From: an uncultured Eubacteriales bacterium
GTDB lineage: Bacteria > Bacillota > Clostridia > Eubacteriales > Anaerofustaceae
Length of the DNA: 10,300 nt
Direction: 5' to 3'
Assembly: GCA_902796565.1 (NCBI GenBank)
Contig: CADBPP010000338.1
Span: 1-10,300, forward strand
In this document: piece by piece, positions 1 through 6,561 of the stretch
Position numbering within the stretch: the stretch's first letter is position 1
Layout of the letters: each line of letters opens with the position of its first letter
Translations under genes and position numbers: made by a program
Notes under the pieces: model-generated
The model's input: the letters and a program-made list of their open reading frames with translations, nothing else
What the model was told of the DNA's origin: nothing
Databases searched by the model: none

Positions 1-329
1 AACATCATATGTAATAAATTTATACTTTTAAATATATAAATATAACTTTATATCATATTTTAAGGAGTTATATTATATATTAATTCTCATTATAAAATAT
101 TTCCGCATTTACACAGAAACAGTATTTTTATGCAATTAACAGTAATTATAAATATTCATGACGCAGGGCTCCGCCTGCCGTCTCTCCGAAGACGCTGCCA
201 CGTCAGGCCAATGCCCTTTTAACGCCTATGCAGCAGAAAGTCATCCGCCTCTGCAGGCGGTCAGATGGACTGAGGAAAAGCATGTGAAGATACAGATATA
301 TCAGTATGATCTGGACAGGGAATTTTCTT
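1..329. other. Region without a supported gene; possible left flank of a decayed insertion sequence
   Basis: The first 150 bases are extremely AT-rich and show no credible coding signal. From about 158 the base composition rises sharply. This GC-richer stretch contains two small inverted repeats, GCAGG/CCTGC (163-167 with 174-178) and CCGCCT/AGGCGG (245-250 with 255-260). A 60-codon open frame at 158-340 has no ribosome binding site and no recognisable family, so I do not call it. Because it runs straight into the transposase remnant at 330, the GC-rich part may be the left end of the same element, whose relatives carry subterminal hairpins. That link is inference only. Confidence 0.4.
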
Positions 330-731
330 TTGAAATATGATTATCACTCAGTATTCTCACGGATCACCATCTGATATCGGTGGTAAAGTATCGCCGTAAG
401 GCCATAGATGATGAGATATACTGAGTCTGAAAGAAATTATCAAATATACCGTCGTGAAGCATGTGACAGCAGCGCGTGAGAGGAATCATGAGACTGATCA
501 TATTCATGTGCTGCTGCGCGCGGAGCCTTAGAGCGGACTGAGTCATTTCATAGACGTATATGGATCTGCCGGCGGCAGACCTGTCAGGGAGGAATCCTTT
601 CGCTGACGATGTATAAATATGCAGGCAGATGTTCCGGTGCAGACCGCTCTGCCTTAAACTCAGTGACACCGGCGGCGCAGGCGTGGTAATTTTCCACGGT
701 GACAAAACAGAAAACTCCGGGAAGAGCAGAT
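330..731 (+). pseudogene. Decayed IS200/IS605-type transposase (TnpA, HUH/Y1 family)
   Basis: Read on the plus strand in three successive frames, this stretch rebuilds a TnpA-like protein. KYDYHSVFSR (frame of 339) is followed by HHLISVVKYRRKAIDDEIY (365-421). Next comes LKEIIKY...NHETDHIHVLLRAEP (427-528) and then SGLSHFIDVY after a stop. A last piece, QMFRCRPLCL...TGGAG, starts near 620 in another frame. These match the usual order of IS200/IS605 TnpA: the YHLVxVxKYRRKV block, the H-x-H metal motif (HIH, 499-507), the LSxFIxxYKSAxSR block and the C-terminal MFWxxSFCLLTTGG block. At least two frameshifts and three internal stops mean it cannot make an active enzyme. The usual catalytic Tyr near the C-terminus is not recognisable. 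The open frame on the opposite strand (364-762) is a shadow. Confidence 0.72.
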
Positions 732-748
732 AAATGCTCTTCCCGGAG
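704..748 (-). terminator. Intrinsic terminator of the transporter gene (possibly a recruited insertion-sequence end hairpin)
   Basis: A perfect 14-bp stem (715-728 pairing with 735-748) closes a 6-base loop (GATAAA). Read on the minus strand it is followed by TTTTCTGTTTT, and it lies about 54 bases after the transporter stop codon. It also sits exactly where the right end of the decayed IS200/IS605-like element should be, and ends of that family carry hairpins. One structure may therefore have had both roles. A second hairpin with a 7-bp stem lies closer to the stop, at about 759-775. Confidence 0.75.
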
Positions 749-801
749 ATGTTTTCATACACCTTCGGTGTATCTTTAACGCTTTAAGCGATCAGAATGG
801 A

Positions 802-2241
802 TTATTCGGTCTTGGCAGCCTTTGCTGCTTCAGCCTCAGCCTTCATCTGAGCACGGGTAGCGTTGTTCTCAATCATGATCTGGTTGCACTGTTCATTTGT
901 GAGCTTGTAGCCGAAGGCTAAGCATCCGCACATGAGCAGCTGGCAGAAACCAGGAACGAAGCAGTACAGGCAGACGATCCAGAGGATCGTTCTCGGTGAC
1001 TGAGCCTGACCTGCTACATAGCCTGCCTTACCAAGAAGGAGCAGTCCGAGAGGAGCGCTGATGACTCTTGCGATCTTTGCAGGAAGGGTAGAGATCGTCA
1101 GAACGATAGGAGTGATATCCTTCTTTGTCTTCCAGAAGCTGTACTCCGCGCAGTCCATCCAGAATGTCTGGAAGTATGTACGCTGCAGGTTATCGATAAG
1201 GAATCCCAGGGTCAGCATGAAGCATGCATAGATAGGATTGATCGTACCGGTAAGGAAGTACTGGAGAGCGATGAGAGGATAGATGACCCATGTCTTGATA
1301 CCCATCGACCAGATGTAGAGCTTCTTCTTATCGAAACGGGCAGAGAACCAGGGGCTCAGGAGTCCGCCGATGATCCCGCCGAACGGTGACAGCGTATTGT
1401 AGAGAGCATAGTATGAAAGGTCTCCGCAGACGTATGTGAAGAAGTATGCACCCAGTGAGGTAGACATTGCGAATGCTCCCTGGAGGAATGTTCCCATGAA
1501 CAGAGCCAGCAGGTTTCCGTTTGTAGCGAGTGCCTTGACGATGTCTCCGACACTGACCTTGTTGGCCTTGACCGCATGGAAGTTGGGATCATAGGGATCA
1601 TAGGACTTAACGACCTTGGCCAGCCACATGTAGGCGATGAATGTGAGGACTGCGAAAATCGTGAAGTATCCGAAGTAACCTGTGCCGGAAGTCTTGGATC
1701 CGCCGATCGCCACAACGATCGGGATAAGTATGGCACCGCCGATAACACGGGATGTGTTGTGCAGGACGTTCTGTCTTCCGATGATGAGCATTCTGCCTTC
1801 AACTGAGTCGGAGCACTTTGTAACAAGTGTTCTTGATGCAGAGCCTACAGCTGTAGTACCGATGCTGTACAGGAAGTAGAATACGCACAGGACACCAACG
1901 GTGATCGCCTTGTTTGCAAAGGGCCAGGGGAAGAACATTCCGATGGTACCGATACAAAGGGCGGGAACCATTAAGATGATCCATGAACGATAGCGTCCCC
2001 ACTTAAGATTCGAGTACTGCATGATCGCAGCGAAAACGAGCGATGCTGTGGTTCCTGTAAGAGCACTGATCGAGTTGACCGTAGCGGCCTGGCCCGTTGA
2101 GAGCAGCAGAACGTCCGTCATGACGAACGCAAAGTAGCTCAGTGCTGAAGAAGAAGCCAACTGCAGGAAGAAGTTTGCGATACCGAAGCCCCATTCAATT
2201 TGCCATGGGAGCTTGACATTGGTCTTTTTCTTGTCAGCCAT
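802..2241 (-). CDS. GPH/MelB-like (MFS_2) membrane transporter
   Basis: This is a polytopic membrane protein of 479 residues, the usual length for the glycoside-pentoside-hexuronide (GPH) branch of the major facilitator superfamily, with about twelve hydrophobic stretches. The family is suggested by the N-terminal block WGFGIANFF...MTDVLLL and by KWGRYRSWI (80-88), which corresponds to the RWGKFRPW loop after helix 2 of MelB-type carriers. The two Asp residues that bind the coupling cation in MelB (Asp55 and Asp59) align here with Gly63 and Ser67, so sodium or proton coupling may be altered or lost. The C-terminal tail is charged and Ala/Glu-rich, probably cytoplasmic. The ATG at 2241 has AGGAGG (2248-2253) six bases upstream. 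It has its own consensus promoter and terminator, so it is monocistronic. Next to UroD-like methyltransferases it probably imports their substrate or exports the product. The substrate is unknown, and sugar-transporter names should not be transferred. Confidence 0.85.
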   Translation of the reverse strand: MADKKKTNVKLPWQIEWGFGIANFFLQLASSSALSYFAFVMTDVLLLSTGQAATVNSISALTGTTASLVFAAIMQYSNLKWGRYRSWIILMVPALCIGTIGMFFPWPFANKAITVGVLCVFYFLYSIGTTAVGSASRTLVTKCSDSVEGRMLIIGRQNVLHNTSRVIGGAILIPIVVAIGGSKTSGTGYFGYFTIFAVLTFIAYMWLAKVVKSYDPYDPNFHAVKANKVSVGDIVKALATNGNLLALFMGTFLQGAFAMSTSLGAYFFTYVCGDLSYYALYNTLSPFGGIIGGLLSPWFSARFDKKKLYIWSMGIKTWVIYPLIALQYFLTGTINPIYACFMLTLGFLIDNLQRTYFQTFWMDCAEYSFWKTKKDITPIVLTISTLPAKIARVISAPLGLLLLGKAGYVAGQAQSPRTILWIVCLYCFVPGFCQLLMCGCLAFGYKLTNEQCNQIMIENNATRAQMKAEAEAAKAAKTE

Positions 2242-2279
2242 TTTATGCCTCCTAATAAATATTTAATAATTGTACTTTC

Positions 2280-2307
2280 ATTATAATATTTATAATAAAT
2301 TTGTCAA
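2280..2307 (-). promoter_or_regulatory. Consensus sigma-A promoter of the transporter gene
   Basis: On the minus strand a perfect TTGACA (2302-2307) and a perfect TATAAT (2280-2285) are separated by 16 bases. The start of transcription would fall near 2273, leaving a leader of about 32 bases. The spacer contains the 13-bp AT-only palindrome ATTTATAATAAAT (2288-2300), a possible repressor site. Such AT-only palindromes arise easily by chance here. A promoter this strong would normally need a repressor to be inducible. Confidence 0.75.
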
Positions 2308-2434
2308 TGGGAAATTTAATATAATTTCATTTTAGTCAAATATTTATTGATATCAGTCCAATTTTTCATGCAAATATATTAGGTATTTCTGTGTTTTGAC
2401 TGTTTTATAAGCGCTCAGGACGCTATTTCGGACT

Positions 2435-2466
2435 AAAAGACCGCCCGCTGTTTCGCGGGCGGTCTT
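2435..2466 (-). terminator. Intrinsic terminator of paralogue A
   Basis: A perfect GC-rich 12-bp stem, AAGACCGCCCGC (2437-2448) pairing with 2455-2466, closes a 6-base loop. On the minus strand it ends in a short T-run (complement of 2435-2438) and lies 39 bases after the stop codon of paralogue A. The plus-strand side is followed by a longer T-run in 2469-2477, so the element may work in both directions. Confidence 0.75.
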
Positions 2467-2504
2467 GCTATTTTTTTACAATATTTATACAATCTTTATA
2501 ATTG

Positions 2505-3566
2505 TCAGTTCTGCTTGAGATAATGCAGTCTCGAGTAGCGGTACAGCTCCTCCAGGAAGGCCCTGCTGGTAAATGCCACCTTCGCGACGACCATTGATGG
2601 CTTGCCGGGCTCGCAGTAATGATCCACATAGTATCTTGCCGCCGCTCTTGCCTGCTCGTCGTCGGAATAATCGAACGGGAACTCGTCAACGGGGATCTGG
2701 ATGACGATCTTGTCACCGACTTCCTTATAGAGCTTGTCCCAGTCGTTCATGGTCTGCATCTGCCATGTATCGATACCGGCTTCGATGAATACGTCCACCC
2801 TGTCCTCGGTGTGGCCGCAGGAATGCAGCTGGCAGTAGCGTCCCAGCTCATGCATGTGGCTGACGAGCTTCTTCATTCCCGGAAGGAATACGTCTCTTGC
2901 GATCTCGTCGGAGAAGAACGGATCCTTCTGGCTTCCCCAGTCGTCATGAAGGGTGAATCCGTCGACACAGGGCCAGTACTCCACTACCTTGTCCACCACT
3001 GCGATGCCCAGGTCCGCCATGGCATCCATGTACTCTTTCAGCGAGTCTCTCTGATCTTCATCCACGAGGGCCATAGCTGCATTCATGAAGTCCATAAGAG
3101 AGATGAGCCTCTCGAAACCGAATCCGTTTACAGGGGTCATGTTCACCAGGAACCTGGTGTCCGCGGGATGCGCGTCGGCATCTGCTGCCCAGTCCCATTC
3201 GTTGACATCAGGGATCTTTATGCCCTTTTTCCAGTCGTTCGCATCAGTGAACCTCGGGCGGCCTTCCTGGGAGATGGTGCCTCCCACCTGCTCGACGAAT
3301 ACCCACTGCACACCGAAGTCGTCGATGTTTCCTCCGGGCTGGTTGATCCTGGAGAGATGCTCATTGTACAGCTGGCAGTTGATGCTGCCCATGTCGTTGG
3401 CTGTGACTGCCCACATGGGCTTCTTGTCCCAGAACAGGGAGCGGGCGTTCTCTCTGTAGGATATCGGGGTATTGAAAATGGGGATCGAGCCCCTCATGCT
3501 CTTCTTCTCGTCGATGACTACCAGTTCTCTCTCGGAAAAGGGTGTTTTCTTTCTGTCCAGTATCAT
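2505..3566 (-). CDS. UroD-like (MtaA/MtbA-type) methyltransferase, paralogue A
   Basis: This protein of 353 residues belongs to the uroporphyrinogen decarboxylase/methyltransferase superfamily. I start it at ATG 3566: AGGAGG (3573-3578) is six bases upstream, and the protein then begins MILDRKK like paralogues C and D (MITDRKK). A longer frame back to 3644 would be translated through the promoter. Visible blocks are NGFGFERLISLMDFMNAA, then HDDWGSQKDPFFS, then HSCGH with His248 and Cys250, then IDTWQMQ, IQIPVDE and YCEPGKPSM with Cys318. His248, Cys250 and Cys318 match the zinc ligands (His-x-Cys and a distal Cys) of MtaA/MtbA methyltransferases. The substrate Arg/Asp pattern of true uroporphyrinogen decarboxylase is not seen at the N-terminus. 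A methyl-transfer or demethylation role is inferred; substrate and methyl acceptor are unknown. It is monocistronic and divergent from TetR1, which probably controls it. By eye it is closest to paralogue E. Confidence 0.85.
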   Translation of the reverse strand: MILDRKKTPFSERELVVIDEKKSMRGSIPIFNTPISYRENARSLFWDKKPMWAVTANDMGSINCQLYNEHLSRINQPGGNIDDFGVQWVFVEQVGGTISQEGRPRFTDANDWKKGIKIPDVNEWDWAADADAHPADTRFLVNMTPVNGFGFERLISLMDFMNAAMALVDEDQRDSLKEYMDAMADLGIAVVDKVVEYWPCVDGFTLHDDWGSQKDPFFSDEIARDVFLPGMKKLVSHMHELGRYCQLHSCGHTEDRVDVFIEAGIDTWQMQTMNDWDKLYKEVGDKIVIQIPVDEFPFDYSDDEQARAAARYYVDHYCEPGKPSMVVAKVAFTSRAFLEELYRYSRLHYLKQN

Positions 3567-3615
3567 TTTCTTCCTCCTGATTTTTCTGAAATGATTGCGT
3601 TTTTTTCTTTCAGTG

Positions 3616-3644
3616 ATTATATCAGATATTTGATATATTTTCAA
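3616..3644 (-). promoter_or_regulatory. Promoter of paralogue A
   Basis: On the minus strand TTGAAA (3639-3644) and a perfect TATAAT (3616-3621) are separated by 17 bases. The -10 box is extended (TGATATAAT). Transcription would start near 3609, leaving a leader of about 43 bases before ATG 3566. The spacer is occupied by the palindrome listed separately. Confidence 0.75.
3618..3637. promoter_or_regulatory. Candidate TetR operator inside the promoter of paralogue A
   Basis: TATATCAGATATTTGATATA is a 20-bp palindrome with nine of ten positions pairing (only the G/T pair at 3625/3630 fails). It fills the -35/-10 spacer and overlaps the -10 box, the classical location for a repressor of this family. 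It lies about 190 bases from the divergent TetR1 gene. Its length and symmetry fit a TetR dimer. AT-richness of the region lowers its weight. Confidence 0.5.
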
Positions 3645-3688
3645 TATTATAATTAAGAATGAAAATTATAATCATCAAAATATAATTT

Positions 3689-3708
3689 AATAGCTTATTT
3701 AAGCTATT
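3689..3708. repeat. Perfect inverted repeat in the A/TetR1 divergent region
   Basis: AATAGCTTA-TT-TAAGCTATT is a perfect 9-bp inverted repeat with a 2-base spacer. It lies between the divergent promoters of paralogue A and TetR1, about 46 bases upstream of the TetR1 -35 box. It could be a second regulator site. It could also be a weak hairpin, since T residues follow on the plus strand, but no gene ends nearby to need a terminator. Confidence 0.45.
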
Positions 3709-3754
3709 TTTCTCAAATATAAACGATACGCTGCTTTAATATCTTTTAATTTTG

Positions 3755-3783
3755 TTGACTTATTTCAAAAAATATACTAAACT
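3755..3783 (+). promoter_or_regulatory. Promoter of the TetR1-paralogue B unit
   Basis: TTGACT (3755-3760) and TAAACT (3778-3783) are separated by exactly 17 bases on the plus strand. Transcription would begin near 3790, leaving a leader of about 40 bases. The leader contains a small hairpin (CGTCC 3794-3798 with GGACG 3805-3809) just before the GGAGG ribosome binding site. Because this promoter overlaps the first codons of the longest possible TetR1 frame (from 3752), it argues for the shorter start at 3830. Confidence 0.6.
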
Positions 3784-3829
3784 TAAAAAAAGCCGTCCGA
3801 CTATGGACGCTCCGGAGGCAGGACAGAAA

Positions 3830-4480
3830 ATGGGCAAGAAAGCAGACACGATCGCAAGGATCCTTCAGCAGGCAAGAATACTGTTCTGGAATGAGGGATA
3901 CAGCAATGTTACGACCCAGAGGATAGCTGACAACGCCGGCATAACAAAGGGCCTTCTGACACATTATTTCCCGCGAAAACGCGATATAGTGGCGGAGATA
4001 AACTTCATCGATTTCTCCAGGATCTATTCCTTCGCGTACGAACGCACCGGCAATGACGCCTTTCTGAGCTACATCATTACCCTTTACATCCTCAGAAAAG
4101 CCTTCTGCACACAGCCACAGCTGAGGCAGATCTCCGAGGAGGCTTTTGCCGGAAGAAGCGGCAGTGTGAACCTCAATACCCTTACCGAGCGAGACAGCGT
4201 GTATATCGAGATCATAAAGCAGTTCAACATAAACATGACCCTGGACGATATACACCACAAAGTAATTATGTCCAACGGAGCCTCGGCCGCCCTGGCGGCC
4301 CACTATTATTCGGGAGAATCCGGCATGAGCCTGGATGAATACCTGAAGACCTCCGTTATGATCTGCGGAGCGATGCTGGAGATACCCTATTTCATCAGGA
4401 CGAGCTATTACGACAGGGCGATGGAGCTCATAGACCGGGGAGAGATCCCTGAATTCGATTATCTCAACAACAATTACTGA
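3830..4480 (+). CDS. TetR/AcrR-family transcriptional regulator, TetR1
   Basis: This is a DNA-binding repressor-type protein of 216 residues, a typical TetR length. The N-terminal helix-turn-helix spans about residues 28-47 (VTTQRIADNAGITKGLLTHYF), followed by the usual Lys/Arg-rich turn into the ligand domain. I prefer ATG 3830 to the longer frames. AGGA (3820-3823) and GGAGG (3814-3818) lie upstream, the protein then starts MGKKADTI like its paralogue TetR2 (MGKRADTI), and the lengths agree (216 and 217). The C-terminal ligand domain shares unusual blocks with TetR2: QFNINM, EIPY, YYDR and a final FDYLNNN. The two probably sense related ligands. It is followed after 46 bases by paralogue B in one unit, and it is divergent from paralogue A; it probably represses both and itself. 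The ligand is unknown. Confidence 0.88.
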   Translation: MGKKADTIARILQQARILFWNEGYSNVTTQRIADNAGITKGLLTHYFPRKRDIVAEINFIDFSRIYSFAYERTGNDAFLSYIITLYILRKAFCTQPQLRQISEEAFAGRSGSVNLNTLTERDSVYIEIIKQFNINMTLDDIHHKVIMSNGASAALAAHYYSGESGMSLDEYLKTSVMICGAMLEIPYFIRTSYYDRAMELIDRGEIPEFDYLNNNY

Positions 4481-4526
4481 TCGGTACGGGGCGCTTCGGC
4501 GTCGATTATGATCCCGGGAGGATGAC

Positions 4527-5603
4527 ATGAACAAAATACCCTTTGATGAAAAAGAGCTGGAAGTCGTAGGTATCAAGGAAAACGTCAGAGGAAACTTCCA
4601 TATCTACAATACCCCGATCTCTTCAAAACAGAATTTCAGGCTATGCTATGACACCAAATGCCCCATGTGGGAACCGGTGGCCAGAGGAATACCCAAGGAT
4701 TTCACCCCCATGGTGATACCCGACAACATAGCCCGCGCCTTCGTATACAGCGGAGAGAACTTCGCGAACAGAAAGGACGGAGGCGGTCCCGACATGTACG
4801 GGATGGTGTGGGAGCTGGTCCCCACCGGAGGATGCATGATCAGACCGGGGACCCCTGCCCTTCTCGATGCCAACGACTGGAAGGAAGTCATAAAGCTGCC
4901 CGACGTGGACAGCTGGGACTGGGAGGGATCCGTCAAGGCCAACGCGGAGTACCTTGAAGGCGGAGACTGGACCAACATGGTCATGCTCTCAGGAGCGTGG
5001 TTCGAGCGTCTCATCAGCTTCATGGATTTCGAGGGAGCTGTGCTGGCACTGGTGGACGACGACCAGAAGGATGCCGTAAAGGAACTTTTCAGCGCCACCA
5101 CGGATATCCTCTGCAGGATAATCGACAAGGTGGCGGAATACTTCCCCACCGTGGACGCGATAACGGTGCACGATGACTGGGGAGGCCAGGCCAACCCGTT
5201 CTTCTCCGAGGATACAGCCATGGAGATGATCGTCCCCTACATGAGGAAGCTCACGGATCATATCCGGGAAAAAGGCATGGTGGCGGTGCTGCATTCCTGC
5301 GGCCACAACGAGGCCAGGATCGAATGCTACATAGCCGCCGGATGGCAGTCATGGAACCCCCAGGACATGAACGACACCCCCGCCCTGTACGACAGGTACG
5401 GCGACAGGATAATCCTCACGGTCAACGCCGAACTCAAAGACGGGATGAGCGAGCAGGAGCAGATCGAGGCGGCAAGGGATTTCGCCCGCCGCTACTGCAA
5501 GCCGGGCAAGCCCTCCATGGCCGCGTACGATCCCAAGTTCATCGCGTTCGAGAAGGAGCTTTACCGCTGCTCGCGTCTCGCGTACATGGGAGAAAGCTTC
5601 TGA
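4527..5603 (+). CDS. UroD-like (MtaA/MtbA-type) methyltransferase, divergent paralogue B
   Basis: This 358-residue member of the same superfamily starts at ATG 4527 with GGGAGG (4516-4521) five bases upstream. The putative zinc ligands are kept: His256 and Cys258 in HSCGH, and Cys324 in YCKPGKPSM. HDDWGGQANPFFS is also kept. Several blocks that are nearly invariant in A, C, D and E are changed here. IDTWQMQ becomes WQSWNPQ, IQIPVDE becomes LTVNAEL, and FGFERLISLMDFMNAA becomes AWFERLISFMDFEGAV. The N-terminal GGAAGPP segment of C and D is absent. This points to a different substrate or partner within the same chemistry. It is co-transcribed with TetR1 and is the only UroD-like gene here without its own promoter. 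A 19-bp hairpin ends the unit. Confidence 0.83.
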   Translation: MNKIPFDEKELEVVGIKENVRGNFHIYNTPISSKQNFRLCYDTKCPMWEPVARGIPKDFTPMVIPDNIARAFVYSGENFANRKDGGGPDMYGMVWELVPTGGCMIRPGTPALLDANDWKEVIKLPDVDSWDWEGSVKANAEYLEGGDWTNMVMLSGAWFERLISFMDFEGAVLALVDDDQKDAVKELFSATTDILCRIIDKVAEYFPTVDAITVHDDWGGQANPFFSEDTAMEMIVPYMRKLTDHIREKGMVAVLHSCGHNEARIECYIAAGWQSWNPQDMNDTPALYDRYGDRIILTVNAELKDGMSEQEQIEAARDFARRYCKPGKPSMAAYDPKFIAFEKELYRCSRLAYMGESF

Positions 5604-5637
5604 TACAACAGCGCAATTGTTCTTTTTCTTTCCTTTT

Positions 5638-5679
5638 CTTTAAAATATCCGCAGGGTCCGCCCTGCGGATATTTTAAAG
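5638..5679 (+). terminator. Terminator of the TetR1-paralogue B unit
   Basis: A perfect 19-bp stem (5638-5656 pairing with 5661-5679) closes a TCCG loop 34 bases after the stop codon of paralogue B. The GC-rich core is flanked by A- and T-runs inside the stem (AAAATAT and ATATTTT), as in bidirectional intrinsic terminators. The stretch before it (5620-5641) is a polypyrimidine run. Confidence 0.75.
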
Positions 5680-5701
5680 CAAAATACAAAATCCGGGATA
5701 T

Positions 5702-5756
5702 GCACTTTAAGGCTATACGAATACAAATAATTTGTATTTTTTATTGCTGCAAGTGC
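5702..5756. repeat. Nested palindrome upstream of TetR2
   Basis: AATACAAAT-A-ATTTGTATT (5720-5738) is a perfect 9-bp inverted repeat with a 1-base spacer. A second pair of arms, GCACTT (5702-5707) and AAGTGC (5751-5756), is centred on exactly the same base, 5729. The structure lies about 70 bases upstream of the TetR2 -35 box and after the paralogue B terminator. It could be a regulator binding site or a DNA/RNA hairpin. Half of it, ATACAAAT, recurs at 9032-9039 over the promoter of paralogue D, but so short an AT-rich word may be chance. Confidence 0.45.
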
Positions 5757-5808
5757 CTGGTCAAACCAAAAAAGAAACATTTTAAGCGAAAAATATGAAA
5801 AAATGAGC

Positions 5809-5838
5809 TTGAAAAATTGTACTTTTCTGTAGTATAAG
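5809..5838 (+). promoter_or_regulatory. Probable promoter of TetR2
   Basis: TTGAAA (5809-5814) and TATAAG (5833-5838) are separated by 18 bases on the plus strand. Transcription would start near 5845, leaving a leader of about 43 bases before the TTG start. Other AT-rich hexamers nearby could serve instead. Confidence 0.45.
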
Positions 5839-5887
5839 CATAAAGATTATGTTAAAATACATACAATAAGAACTAAGGAGAGATCAC

Positions 5888-6541
5888 TTGGGCAAGAGAG
5901 CGGACACGATAGAAAGGATCAAACAGAACGCAAGGGAGCTTTTCTGGGCCGAAGGCTACAAGAAAGTCACGATGCAGGAGATCGCAGACCGTTCGGGGAT
6001 AACGAAGGGACTGCTCACTCATTATTTCCCGCAGAAAAAGGATATCGTCTCATCGATAAATTATCAGGACTTCATAAGCATCTACAACTTCGCGGATACT
6101 CTCACCGGAGGAGACGCATTCCTGAATTATCTGATCGCCCTTTATACAGTAAGGAAGGCATTCACCACCCAGCCCCAGCTCAGGCACATTTCAGAGGAAG
6201 CCTACACCAAGCGCGGCGGTGAAGAGGATGAGGTATCGTCCCACAAGCACGATGATCTGTACCTCGAGATAGTGAGACAGTTCAACATCAACATGGACAT
6301 GGAGGACATCTATCCGAAGGTCATCATGGCCAGGGGCGCGGCTCTTGCCCTGGCGAAATACTATTATGAGGATGAGAGCCGCATGGAACTGGAGGAATAT
6401 CTCAAGCAGGCGGTCCTGGTGACAGGCACCATGTTCGAGATACCCTACATAACCCGCAATCAGTACTATGACAGACTGCTGGAGATCGTAAACTCCGGGA
6501 AGCTTCCCGGGTTCGATTACCTGCACAACAACTTTGTGTGA
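5888..6541 (+). CDS. TetR/AcrR-family transcriptional regulator, TetR2 (TTG start)
   Basis: This 217-residue paralogue of TetR1 is alignable over its whole length. The start is TTG 5888 with AAGGAG (5875-5880) seven bases upstream. No ATG or GTG near it gives the conserved MGKRADTI beginning. The helix-turn-helix lies at about residues 28-47 (VTMQEIADRSGITKGLLTHYF), nearly the same as in TetR1, so the two may bind related operators. The ligand domain keeps QLRHISEEA, QFNINM, EIPY, YYDR and FDYLHNN. It differs from TetR1 in a charged insert (about residues 110-124) replacing the Gly/Ser-rich stretch there. It is monocistronic, between a terminator on each side, and convergent with paralogue C. 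Its targets may be its own promoter and those of C or D; the sequence does not decide. Confidence 0.88.
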   Translation: MGKRADTIERIKQNARELFWAEGYKKVTMQEIADRSGITKGLLTHYFPQKKDIVSSINYQDFISIYNFADTLTGGDAFLNYLIALYTVRKAFTTQPQLRHISEEAYTKRGGEEDEVSSHKHDDLYLEIVRQFNINMDMEDIYPKVIMARGAALALAKYYYEDESRMELEEYLKQAVLVTGTMFEIPYITRNQYYDRLLEIVNSGKLPGFDYLHNNFV

Positions 6542-6561
6542 TAATTTTTACCTTCTCAGAC

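Noticed and set aside
364..762. Minus-strand open frame of 132 codons at the left edge
   Set aside because: The opposite strand rebuilds a decayed TnpA transposase, and this frame runs through the terminator hairpin. It has no ribosome binding site or recognisable domain.
3567..3644. N-terminal extension of paralogue A to 3644
   Set aside because: It would be encoded by the promoter and leader. The paralogues begin at the equivalent of the Met at 3566, which has an ideal ribosome binding site.
2619..3656. Long plus-strand open frame of 345 codons antisense to paralogue A
   Set aside because: It lies entirely over a recognisable UroD-like gene with a strong ribosome binding site on the other strand, its protein resembles nothing, and similar mirror frames occur over C and D. 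This is a codon-bias shadow.
3746..4576. Minus-strand open frame of 276 codons over TetR1
   Set aside because: It covers a clear TetR gene and its promoter, with no ribosome binding site and no family resemblance.
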